A DNA stretch of 64,000 nucleotides from Roseateles depolymerans (GTDB lineage Bacteria; Pseudomonadota; Gammaproteobacteria; Burkholderiales; Burkholderiaceae_C): contig QFOD01000008.1 in NCBI GenBank assembly GCA_003241055.1, positions 1-64,000 on the forward strand, in the 5' to 3' direction. This document shows, piece by piece, positions 26,946 through 34,168 of this stretch (positions are counted from its first letter, which is position 1; every line of letters begins with the position of its first letter). The position numbers and the translations under genes are program-made. The notes under the pieces are model-generated. The model saw only the letters and a program-made list of their open reading frames with translations, ran no database searches and had not been told where the DNA came from.

Positions 26946-27260
26946 CGCTTGTGTCTCCAATGAGCCCCGCTCAGCGGGCGGGCTGTATTGATGCAACTCA
27001 AGCTCCGTGCCTGGCACGGTGGATCTACGGGAAATTCTCTAGAAGCGGCCGACAGGCCTTTTGTCATGCGGGCCTGGCAGGCTCACGCGCCCCGTTCGGG
27101 GGCGTGCCAGGCCTTGCCCGCATCGCCGACTGCAAGCCACGATGACCGGGTCGATCGCCAAACCGGCAAGTCAGCTTCCACCCCTGCCCGCCGCGCCGTC
27201 GTCACTGCAAGAGCGACGCCCGGCGGGTCATCGAAATCAGGGACGAAGCGCGGGGTGCGC
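26946..27260. promoter_or_regulatory. Gene-free regulatory region upstream of hupS
   Basis: 315 bases between the hupS start and the stop of the cupin gene. Besides the sigma-54-like promoter it holds a perfect 15-base inverted repeat CCGTGCC-T-GGCACGG at 27005-27019, abutting the -24 element. A second structured site has arms GGCCTGGCA (27071-27079) and TGCCAGGCC (27105-27113). Either could bind HoxA or another regulator; the second could be a transcript end for the upstream gene, though it lacks a T run. No small gene is evident. Confidence 0.5.
26990..27007 (-). promoter_or_regulatory. Sigma-54-type promoter of the hydrogenase locus
   Basis: On the minus strand the sequence reads CGGAGCTTGAGTTGCAT. 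GG and GC are exactly ten bases apart, with a perfect TTGCA in the -12 half and a weak -24 half (consensus TGGCAC). It lies about 45-60 bases ahead of the hupS ATG. The activator HoxA, encoded in the locus, has the sigma-54 contact loop GAFTGA. Confidence 0.5.
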
Positions 27261-28073
27261 TCAGGGCTTGTCGGCCGCGAACACCTCGCGCGCCACGCCC
27301 AGCGCCGTGACGGCGTTGGGCCAGCCGGCATAGAACGCGAGCTGGGTGATGACCTCGACCAGTTCCGCCTCGGACAGGCCGTTCTGCCGCGCCAGCGCCA
27401 GATGGCTGCGCAGCTGCTCGGGCCGGTACAGCGCGGTCAGCGCGCTCACCGTCGCCAGGCTGCGATCGCGGCGGGACAGACCCGGCCGCGCCCACACGTC
27501 GCCGAACAGCACCTCGTCGGTGAGCTGCCCGAACTTGGGTGCGATATCGCCGAACAGCTTCTGCCCCTGGCTGGGTGCCGACGCCGTGGCAGGCATCGGC
27601 ACCGGCGCGACGCGATAGTCGGCTTCGGAGACCTGCTCCATCCAGTCGGCTGCGCTGCCATCCTGCATCTCGGTGATGGCGATGTGCGTCATCGCACTGT
27701 CCGCCGCCGCACCGTGCCAATGCTTCACGTGGGGCGGGATGTGAACCACGTCGCCCACGCGGATCTCCTCCACCGGTCCGCCCCAGCGCTGGATGCGGCC
27801 GACGCCGGCGGTGACCACCAGCGTCTGCCCCAGCGGATGGCTGTGCCAGGCCGTGCGCGCGCCCGGCGAGAAGCTGACCGAGCCCGCCGAAGCGCGCTCG
27901 GCGCCGGAGGGCGTCTGCAGCATCTCGACCCGGACCAGGCCCGTGAAATATTGCGCGGGCGCCGTGTAGGCCGCGCGGCTGCCCGCGCGACTGATCTGCA
28001 GATCGGCCTCGGCCGCCACGCCGGGCTCGGCGATCGCCAGGGCCACCGCAGCGGCCGTGATCAGGGGTTTCAT
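27261..28073 (-). CDS. Exported cupin-carboxymuconolactone decarboxylase fusion protein
   Basis: 270 residues with a signal peptide (MKPLITAAAVALAIAEPGVAAEA). Residues about 45-150 form a cupin barrel with metal-binding motif GARTAWHSHPLGQ (Gln at the usual Glu position) and second motif PPHVKHWHG. Residues about 180-265 match the carboxymuconolactone decarboxylase/AhpD-like fold (DVWARPGLSRRDRSL, RSHLALARQNGLSEAELVEVI). Such two-domain proteins are common near aldo/keto reductases and alcohol dehydrogenases under LysR control; their substrate is not established. AAAGGAAG precedes the start, 32 bases after the alcohol dehydrogenase gene. Confidence 0.9.
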   Translation of the reverse strand: MKPLITAAAVALAIAEPGVAAEADLQISRAGSRAAYTAPAQYFTGLVRVEMLQTPSGAERASAGSVSFSPGARTAWHSHPLGQTLVVTAGVGRIQRWGGPVEEIRVGDVVHIPPHVKHWHGAAADSAMTHIAITEMQDGSAADWMEQVSEADYRVAPVPMPATASAPSQGQKLFGDIAPKFGQLTDEVLFGDVWARPGLSRRDRSLATVSALTALYRPEQLRSHLALARQNGLSEAELVEVITQLAFYAGWPNAVTALGVAREVFAADKP

Positions 28074-28105
28074 GCAAGCTTCCTTTCAGTGGCAAGACCC
28101 GGCCC

Positions 28106-29170
28106 TCAGGCCACGGCTTCCTGTTTGAGCGAGGCCATGTCGATCACGAAGCGGTACTTCACGTCCGACTTCAGCATGCGCTCATAGGCCTCGTTGATGT
28201 CCTGGATGCGCAGCAGCTCGATGTCCGAATGGATGCCGTGCTGGGCACAGAAATCCAGCATCTCCTGCGTTTCGCTGATGCCGCCGATCAGCGAGCCGGC
28301 CAGGCCCTTGCGGCTGAACACCAGCGGGCCGGTGTTGAAGTTCTCCAGCGGGCCGAGGTAGCCCACCATCACGATGGTGCCGCCCGTGGCCAGCGTGGGC
28401 ACATAGGGATTCACGTCGTGCAGCGTGGGCACGGTGTCGATGATGAGGTCGAAGTGGCCGGCCACCGCCGCCATCTGTGCGGCATCGGTGGAGATCACGA
28501 CGCGGTCGGCGCCCAGGCGGCGGGCGTCCGCCTCCTTGCCCGGCGAGCGGCTGAACAGCGTGACCTCCGCGCCCATGGCCTTGGCCAGCTTGAGGCCCAT
28601 GTGGCCCAGCCCGCCCAGGCCCACGATGGCCACGCAGCTGCCGAAGCCCACCTTCCAGTGCCGCAGCGGCGAATAGGTGGTGATGCCCGCGCACAGCAGC
28701 GGCGCGGCGCCGGCCAGGTCCAGCGCGTCGGGCAGCTTGAGCACGAAGTCTTCGGCCACCACGATCTTCTCGCTGTAGCCGCCGTAGGTGCGGGTGCCGT
28801 CGATCGGGTCCTGGTGGTTGTAGGTGTAGGTGGCACCGTTCTCGCAGTACTGTTCCCAGCCGCGACCGCAGGCCGCGCAGTGCCGGCACGAGGCCACCAT
28901 GCAGCCCACGCCGACGCGGTCGCCCACCTTGAAGCGGGTGACCTCGGCGCCCACGGCCAGCACGCGGCCCACGATCTCGTGGCCCGGCACCATAGGGTAC
29001 CGGGCGCCACCCCAGTCGTTGCGGGTGTTGTGGACATCGGAGTGGCAGACGCCGCAATAGAGGATGTCGATGACGACATCGTCCGCACGCGGGCTGCGGC
29101 GGTCGAACTGGAACAGGCCCAGGCGGCCGGTGGGCGAATGGGCGGCGTAGCTCTTGACGGGGTAGCTCAT
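28106..29170 (-). CDS. Zinc-dependent NAD(P) alcohol dehydrogenase, YahK/cinnamyl-alcohol type
   Basis: 354 residues of the medium-chain dehydrogenase family, reducing aldehydes with NADPH in close relatives. Catalytic zinc ligands are in CGVCHSDVHN and GHEIVGRV. The structural zinc site is CRHCAACGRGWEQYC. The nucleotide fold has VAIVGLGGLGHMGLKLA. Cytoplasmic. It sits between the frameshifted aldo/keto reductase and the cupin fusion, all on one strand, suggesting a joint aldehyde-detoxification unit controlled by the LysR gene at 31.8 kb (inference). Confidence 0.94.
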   Translation of the reverse strand: MSYPVKSYAAHSPTGRLGLFQFDRRSPRADDVVIDILYCGVCHSDVHNTRNDWGGARYPMVPGHEIVGRVLAVGAEVTRFKVGDRVGVGCMVASCRHCAACGRGWEQYCENGATYTYNHQDPIDGTRTYGGYSEKIVVAEDFVLKLPDALDLAGAAPLLCAGITTYSPLRHWKVGFGSCVAIVGLGGLGHMGLKLAKAMGAEVTLFSRSPGKEADARRLGADRVVISTDAAQMAAVAGHFDLIIDTVPTLHDVNPYVPTLATGGTIVMVGYLGPLENFNTGPLVFSRKGLAGSLIGGISETQEMLDFCAQHGIHSDIELLRIQDINEAYERMLKSDVKYRFVIDMASLKQEAVA

Positions 29171-29214
29171 GGAAGTCGGGTTGTGTCGCTGGGATGGCGT
29201 GGCAGACGGGGCGC

Positions 29215-30190
29215 TCAGCGGCCCACGCGTGCGGCCAGGTGGGCGGGATAGCGATCGCCCTGCACCGGAATGCGGTCGAGCACGGCGGCGATCTGGGCCA
29301 GGTCTTGCGGGCTGAGGCTCAGCGTCGTGGCGGCCAGGTTCTCTTCCAGGCGGTGCAGCTTGGTGGTGCCGGGAATGGGCGCAATCCAGGGCCGCTGCGC
29401 GAGCAGCCAGGCCAGCGCCACCTGAGCGGGCGTGGCCTGGCGGGCACGGGCAATCTCGCCCAGCGCGTCCACCAGTGCCTGGTTGGCCTCGCGGGCCTGC
29501 GCGCTGAAGCGCGGCACGATGTTGCGGAAGTCGTCCTTGCTGAATTCAGTGCCCGCGGTGATGGCGCCGGTCAGGAAGCCCTTGCCCAGCGGGCTGAAGG
29601 GCACGAAGCCGATGCCCAGTTCCTCCAGCGCCGGCAGCAGCTCGCGCTCGGGCTCGCGCCACCACATCGAGTACTCGCTTTGCAGCGCCGCCACCGGCTG
29701 CACCGCGTGTGCCCGGCGTATGGACTCGACGCTGGCTTCGGACATGCCGAAGTGCCGCACCTTGCCCTCGGCGATCAGGTCTTTCACGGCGCCGGCCACC
29801 TCCTCCATCGGCACGGCGGGGTCGACCCGGTGCTGGTACAGCAGGTCGATGTAGTCGGTGCGCAGGTGGCGCAGCGAGTTCTCCACCACCACGCGGATGC
29901 GCTCGGGCCGGCTGTCCACGCCTGCCGTGGCGTGGCCGTCCTTGAAGCCGAATTTGGTGGCGATCACCACCTCGCTGCGCATGGGCTCCAGCGCCTCGCC
30001 CACCATCTGCTCGTTGAGCGCGCCGTAGGCCTCGGCGGTGTCGAAGAAGGTGACGCCGCGCTCGAAAGCCTGGCGGATCAGCTGCACGCCGGCGGTGCGA
30101 TCCAGGCCCGTAGCCGAAGCTCAGGCCCATGCAGCCCAGGCCCAGGGCCGACACCTCCAGGCCGCTGCGGCCGAGTTGACGCTTGTTCAT
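29215..30190 (-). pseudogene. Aldo/keto reductase, frameshifted near 30105
   Basis: The N-terminus (MNKRQLGRSGLEVSALGLGC, from ATG 30190) and the remainder (from VQLIRQAFERGVTFFDTAEAYG to the stop at 29215) lie in different frames. The switch is near 30103-30110, where MGLSFGYGP should continue into LDRTAGVQLIRQAF. The proton-donor Tyr (FDTAEAYG), FVPFSPLGKGFLTG and IPGTTKLHRLEENL motifs are intact, so apart from the shift the enzyme is complete. Either a recent mutation has inactivated the gene or the base call is wrong. It belongs to the same-strand cluster of MFS pump, dehydrogenase and cupin protein. Confidence 0.85.
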
Positions 30191-30210
30191 GATTTGTCCT
30201 TTCGTCGGGT

Positions 30211-31668
30211 TCAACGGGAAAGCAGCGCGGGTTCGACCGCACCGGGGCGTGTGCGCCACTGGCAGACGCAGGTGAGCACCACCAGCAGAGCCGCCCAGAG
30301 CAGCGCCGCACCGGCGCCCAGGCTGGCCGCGACCCGATGGGCCAGTTCGGCGGGCGGCTCGGCGCTGTAGCCGCCCGCGGCGGAGAACACCACCACCAGC
30401 AGTGCCAGCCCCACCGAGCCGCCCAGTTGATGCGCGGTGTTCACCAGGCCGGAGGCTGCGCCGGCATCGGCGGCGGGCACCCCGGCCACGCCGGCGATGG
30501 TCAAGGGACTCAGCGCCAAGCCCTGGCCTATGCCCAGCAACAGCATGGGCAGGGCCACGCCCAGCACATAGCTGCTGTGCGCGCCGATCTGCGCGAGCCA
30601 GGTCATGCCTGCGGCGGTCAGCGCGACGCCGGCCGCCAGCACGCGGTCATTGCCGAAGCGATGGGCCAGGCGCGGCCCGGACATCGCCGCCAGCAGCTGC
30701 ACCAGGGTGGCGGGCAGGAAGGCCAGGCCCGCCTGCAGCGGCCGCATGCCCAGCACGCCCTGCAGGTATTGGGTCAGGTAGAACCAGAAGCCGATCACGC
30801 CGGCCAGAAACAGCAGCCGGGCCAGGTAGGCCCCCGAGCGCGCACGGTTGGCCAGCAGGCGCAGCGGCAGCAACGGCTGCGCGGTGCGCGCCTCGTGCAC
30901 GAAGAACAGCGCCAGCAGCAGCACGCCCGACAGCAGCGGCAGACCACTGTGCAGCGAGTGCCAGCCGGTTTCCGCGGCCTCCACGAGGCCGTACACCAGT
31001 GCCACCATGCCCAGCGTGGAGAGCAACGCGCCGGGCACGTCGAGGCGGCCCGGCTGGCGCGGCGCCTCCTGCACGTAGCGCAGCGCGCCCCAGATCAGCC
31101 CCAGACCGATGGGCACGTTGATGAAGAAACCCACCCGCCAGGACAGCAGGTCCGCCAGCACGCCGCCCAGCACCATGCCGATGCTGGCGCCCACGCCCGC
31201 CGTGGCGCCGTACCAGCCCAGCGCGCGGCTGCGCTCCGCGCCCTCAGCAAAATTGACCGACAGCAGCGCCAGCGTGGACGGCGCCAGGATGGCCGAGCCC
31301 AGCCCCTGCACCGCGCGTGCGCCCACCAGGAAGGCCGGCGTGGGCGCCAGGCCTATGGCCAGCGAAGCCGCGACGAAGAGCGCCAGGCCCAGCACGAACA
31401 GCCGCTTGCGGCCGAACAGGTCGCCCGCCCGCGCGCCCGCCATCAGCAGGCCGCCGAAGCTCAGCGTGTAGGCCGTGTGTACCCACGACAGCGTCGCCGG
31501 GCTGAAGCCCAGGCTGTCGCGGATCCTGGGCAGGCCCGTGATGATGATGGACGTGTCCAGCACGATCATCAGGTAGCTGGCCAGCACCAGCAGCACCACC
31601 ACCGTGCGGCGGTCGTCCGCGCCGGGCAAGGCAGCGGCGGGGGCGGGGGCGGGGGCAGAGGAAGTCAT
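30211..31668 (-). CDS. MFS transporter, DHA2 (EmrB-like) drug/H+ antiporter
   Basis: 485-residue inner-membrane protein with about 14 hydrophobic helices. It has LDTSIIITGLPRIRDSL in the first helix region, AGDLFGRKRLFVLG as the MFS loop motif and GWYGATAGVGASIGMVLGG as the antiporter motif C. It probably exports toxic organics by proton antiport. It is divergent from the LysR gene at 31774 across a 105-base intergenic region with a LysR-type operator. Its stop is 20 bases ahead of the aldo/keto reductase start. Confidence 0.92.
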   Translation of the reverse strand: MTSSAPAPAPAAALPGADDRRTVVVLLVLASYLMIVLDTSIIITGLPRIRDSLGFSPATLSWVHTAYTLSFGGLLMAGARAGDLFGRKRLFVLGLALFVAASLAIGLAPTPAFLVGARAVQGLGSAILAPSTLALLSVNFAEGAERSRALGWYGATAGVGASIGMVLGGVLADLLSWRVGFFINVPIGLGLIWGALRYVQEAPRQPGRLDVPGALLSTLGMVALVYGLVEAAETGWHSLHSGLPLLSGVLLLALFFVHEARTAQPLLPLRLLANRARSGAYLARLLFLAGVIGFWFYLTQYLQGVLGMRPLQAGLAFLPATLVQLLAAMSGPRLAHRFGNDRVLAAGVALTAAGMTWLAQIGAHSSYVLGVALPMLLLGIGQGLALSPLTIAGVAGVPAADAGAASGLVNTAHQLGGSVGLALLVVVFSAAGGYSAEPPAELAHRVAASLGAGAALLWAALLVVLTCVCQWRTRPGAVEPALLSR

Positions 31669-31716
31669 GCCGGCAACTCTAGGCAGCCAGCTTTAAATCA
31701 ACTAGACCTCAGTTCC

Positions 31717-31731
31717 TTGAACCATATTCAA
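31717..31731. promoter_or_regulatory. LysR-type operator between the MFS and LysR genes
   Basis: TTGAA-CCATA-TTCAA, a perfect interrupted dyad of the T-N11-A type, sits in the AT-rich divergent intergenic region 31669-31773. The position suits binding by the adjacent LysR protein to control both directions. Confidence 0.6.
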
Positions 31732-31773
31732 CTGGATATTTAAACTGCATCACCTAGCAACAATGGAATATCC

Positions 31774-32745
31774 ATGGCCATCAATGAGTTGCGCGCCATC
31801 GCCACGCTGGCCAAGGCCGTGGAACTGGGCAGCATACGCAAGGCCGCCATCAGCCAGGGCGTGACCGCCCAGGCGGCCAGCCAGTCGCTCGCGCAGCTGG
31901 AGGAGCACCTGGGCGTGCGCCTGCTCAACCGCACCACGCGCAGCCTTTCGCTCACCGATGAGGGGCAGCGCCTGCTGGAAACCGCCCAGCCCGCGCTGGC
32001 TACGCTGGACCGCGCGCTGGCCCAGGCGCGCGAGTCCAAGGACGACATCGGCGGCACGCTGCGCATCGTGGGGCCGCAATCCTCCTTCGTTCCGCTCCTG
32101 ATGCCGGTGCTCGACGAGTTCTGCCGGCGCTATCCGGCCATACAGCCGGAGGTCCAGCTGGACGACGGCAAGAGCAACTGGGTGCTGGACCGTGTGGATG
32201 TGGGCTTCCGCATCGGCGCCAGCACCGACGAAGGCGTCATCGCGCGCCGGCTGTTCCCGGTGCAGCTGATGATCTGCGCGTCGCCCGCCTACCTCGAGCG
32301 CCACGGCACCCCACGCACGCTGGACGACCTGCAGCAGCACCGCTGCAGCGCCTTCCGCCACCCGTCCACCGGCCAGGTGCTGCCCTGGTATCTGAACGTG
32401 GCGGGCGAGCTGGTGCACCGCCATGTGTCGCCGGCCTGGTCCACCAACGACACCGAGCTGGAACTGCAGGCCACGCTGGCCGGCCAGGTGATCGCCCAGA
32501 TCGCCAACCTATCCGCCACGCCGCATCTGCGCGCCGGCCGCCTGGTGCCGGTGCTGCTGGAGCACATGACCGACCACATCGGCCTGCATCTGTACTACGG
32601 CAGCCGCGAATCCCAGCCCAAGCGCGTGCGCGCCTTCATCGATCTCGCACTCGAGATGCTGCTGGACGCGCCGCAGTACGTGCTGACGCGCAAAGAGCTT
32701 CAGCTGGCGGCAGTGGCGGCGAAGCGGGGCAAGAGTGGCCGGTGA
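31774..32745 (+). CDS. LysR-family transcriptional regulator
   Basis: 323 residues. The N-terminal winged helix-turn-helix spans about 1-62 (GSIRKAAISQGVTAQAASQSLAQLEEHLGVRLLNRTTRSLSLT). The substrate-binding effector domain follows from about 90. Divergent from the MFS-reductase-dehydrogenase-cupin cluster, which it most likely controls through the dyad at 31717-31731. The effector is unknown; relatives in similar clusters respond to reactive electrophiles or aldehydes. Confidence 0.93.
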   Translation: MAINELRAIATLAKAVELGSIRKAAISQGVTAQAASQSLAQLEEHLGVRLLNRTTRSLSLTDEGQRLLETAQPALATLDRALAQARESKDDIGGTLRIVGPQSSFVPLLMPVLDEFCRRYPAIQPEVQLDDGKSNWVLDRVDVGFRIGASTDEGVIARRLFPVQLMICASPAYLERHGTPRTLDDLQQHRCSAFRHPSTGQVLPWYLNVAGELVHRHVSPAWSTNDTELELQATLAGQVIAQIANLSATPHLRAGRLVPVLLEHMTDHIGLHLYYGSRESQPKRVRAFIDLALEMLLDAPQYVLTRKELQLAAVAAKRGKSGR

Positions 32746-32764
32746 GCGGCTGGCCTGCGATGAA

Positions 32765-33160
32765 TCAGCCGATGGCGTCAGCCGTGAGGGCCTGCCGGCC
32801 CGCGTCCCGGGCGCACAGCAGCGCGGCCAACTGCTCGGGCAGGTCATTGTCGAAGCTCATCAACTGGTCCGCCGACTGCTCGGCCGCGGCGGCCTTCAGC
32901 ACCCCGTCCAGACAGGCTTGCTGGGCAGCGGTGGGCGCACGCCCGAGCTTGGCCGCCAGCAGCGCCAGCGTCTCGTCGCGCATGCGGTCCGAGGCCAGCA
33001 CGTGCCATGCGTAGTCGACCTCGTACCGTTCGAGCGCATCCCTCAGGCTCTCGCCATCCTGCCGGGACTCCTGGGCAAACAGATTCACCGCGCGGGTGCA
33101 CAGGCACTTGGTGAGCAGCGCCAGCAGTTCAGCATGCAGGGAGGCGTTCACAGCGGTCAC
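32765..33160 (-). CDS. Hypothetical protein, helical, 131 residues
   Basis: Not recognised. The GTG at 33160 is preferred as start because AAGGA lies 7 bases upstream and the residues before it (PPWVDRHTKDPP) look non-coding; longer readings start at 33256. The protein is mostly alpha-helical with no signal or membrane segment: LHAELLALLTKCLCTRAVNLFAQE, then DALERYEVDYAWHVLASDRMRDETLALLAAKLG. It has four cysteines, none in a CxxC. It is convergent with the LysR gene (20-base gap) and lies just beyond the tRNA-Phe terminator. Confidence 0.65.
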   Translation of the reverse strand: MTAVNASLHAELLALLTKCLCTRAVNLFAQESRQDGESLRDALERYEVDYAWHVLASDRMRDETLALLAAKLGRAPTAAQQACLDGVLKAAAAEQSADQLMSFDNDLPEQLAALLCARDAGRQALTADAIG

Positions 33161-33255
33161 GGGTGGGTCCTTGGTATGTCGATCAACCCACGGAGGCCGG
33201 ACCTGTCGAAGGCCCATGGGCGGACCCGCGGAGACCGGCTGCGGCGCAGGATCCA

Positions 33256-33292
33256 AAACAAAACCCCTGACTCCGTCAGGAATCAGGGGTTT
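33256..33292 (-). terminator. Rho-independent terminator of tRNA-Phe
   Basis: Stem AAACCCCTGA/TCAGGGGTTT (33261-33270 with 33283-33292), followed on the minus strand by TTTTGTTTT. It starts 8 bases beyond the tRNA 3' end. Confidence 0.88.
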
Positions 33293-33299
33293 GCAATCT

Positions 33300-33375
33300 T
33301 GGTGGCCAAGGGCGGAATCGAACCACCGACACGCGGATTTTCAATCCGCTGCTCTACCAACTGAGCTACTTGGCC
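33300..33375 (-). tRNA. tRNA-Phe (anticodon GAA)
   Basis: 76-base cloverleaf including an encoded CCA end. The acceptor stem is GGCCAAG/CTTGGCC. The D arm is GCTCAGTTGGTAGAGC. The anticodon stem GCGGA/TCCGC encloses loop TTGAAAA, giving GAA. The T arm is GGTGG-TTCGAAT-CCGCC-like. Single-copy stand-alone gene with its own promoter and terminator. Confidence 0.98.
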
Positions 33376-33418
33376 ATTTCCGCTGCGTCGCAAGCTTTTG
33401 CGTTGCAGCGAGTCCGCG

Positions 33419-33443
33419 ACTATAGCACAGGTTTTCCGGTCAA
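33419..33443 (-). promoter_or_regulatory. Promoter of tRNA-Phe
   Basis: Minus-strand TGCTATAGT is an extended -10 (TATAGT at 33424-33419), followed by a GC-rich discriminator (CGCGG) as usual for stringently controlled stable-RNA promoters. A TTGACC at 33443-33438 is present, but the 13-base spacing is short for a -35, so the extended -10 probably dominates. Confidence 0.55.
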
Positions 33444-34162
33444 GCGCCACCTCCGCGCTTGTTTCGGCTCAGATCGACGCCGAGCTGCTTGAGCTTGCGG
33501 TAGAGATGGGTGCGCTCCAGGCCGGTCTTCTCGGCCACACGGGTCATGGAGCCGTTCTCCTTGGCCAGGTGGAACTCGAAGTAGCTCTTCTCGAAGGCAT
33601 CGCGGGCCTCGCGCAGCGGGCGGTCGAGCTCGAAGCTCTGCTCGGAGGCCGGGCTGCTGGCCACGGGCAGGCTGGCCACGGTGGCTAGGCCATGCACGGC
33701 ATGGGCGCCACCGGGCACGGCCATCAGGTGCGGCTCAGGGCGCGCGAAGCCGCCAACGCTGCCCAGCATGGCGGCCGGCGCGGCGGGGCGCGGCGGAGCG
33801 GCCTTGACCAGCGCCTGCTCCACGGCGCGCAGCAGCTTCTGCAGCGTGATGGGCTTTTCGAGGAAGGCCACCGCGCCGAACTTGGTGGCCTCCACCGCGG
33901 TGTCGATGGTGCCGTGCCCGCTCATCATGATGACGGGCATGGTCAGCAGGCCGGCAGCCCCCCACTCCTTCAGCAGCGTCACGCCGTCGACATCGGGCAT
34001 CCAGATGTCGAGCAGCACGAGATCGGGACGCATGCGTTCGCGCGCCGCCCGGGCCTGGGTGGCGTTCTCTGCAAGCTCAATGGTGTGTCCCTCGTCGCTG
34101 AGGATTTCTGACAGCAGGGCGCGTATGCCCAGCTCGTCGTCGACAACAAGAATCGTGGCCAT
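33440..34162 (-). CDS. NtrX-like response regulator without AAA+ domain
   Basis: 240 residues. The receiver domain spans 1-120, with phosphoacceptor Asp in LVLLDIWMPDVDG near residue 53 and MMSGHGTIDTAV. An Ala/Pro-rich linker follows (about 125-190). A Fis-type helix-turn-helix lies at the C-terminus (NGSMTRVAEKTGLERTHLYRKLKQLGVDL). The receiver resembles NtrX, but the sigma-54-interacting ATPase domain is missing, so it cannot remodel sigma-54 holoenzyme and probably acts as a classical DNA-binding regulator. It follows its kinase by 6 bases. This architecture recurs in Burkholderiales. Confidence 0.93.
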   Translation of the reverse strand: MATILVVDDELGIRALLSEILSDEGHTIELAENATQARAARERMRPDLVLLDIWMPDVDGVTLLKEWGAAGLLTMPVIMMSGHGTIDTAVEATKFGAVAFLEKPITLQKLLRAVEQALVKAAPPRPAAPAAMLGSVGGFARPEPHLMAVPGGAHAVHGLATVASLPVASSPASEQSFELDRPLREARDAFEKSYFEFHLAKENGSMTRVAEKTGLERTHLYRKLKQLGVDLSRNKRGGGA

Positions 34163-34168
34163 GAATCC

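Noticed and set aside
33440..34162. Full NtrX sigma-54 activator
   Set aside because: The protein is 240 residues and has no GAFTGA or Walker motifs, so only receiver and DNA-binding domains are present.
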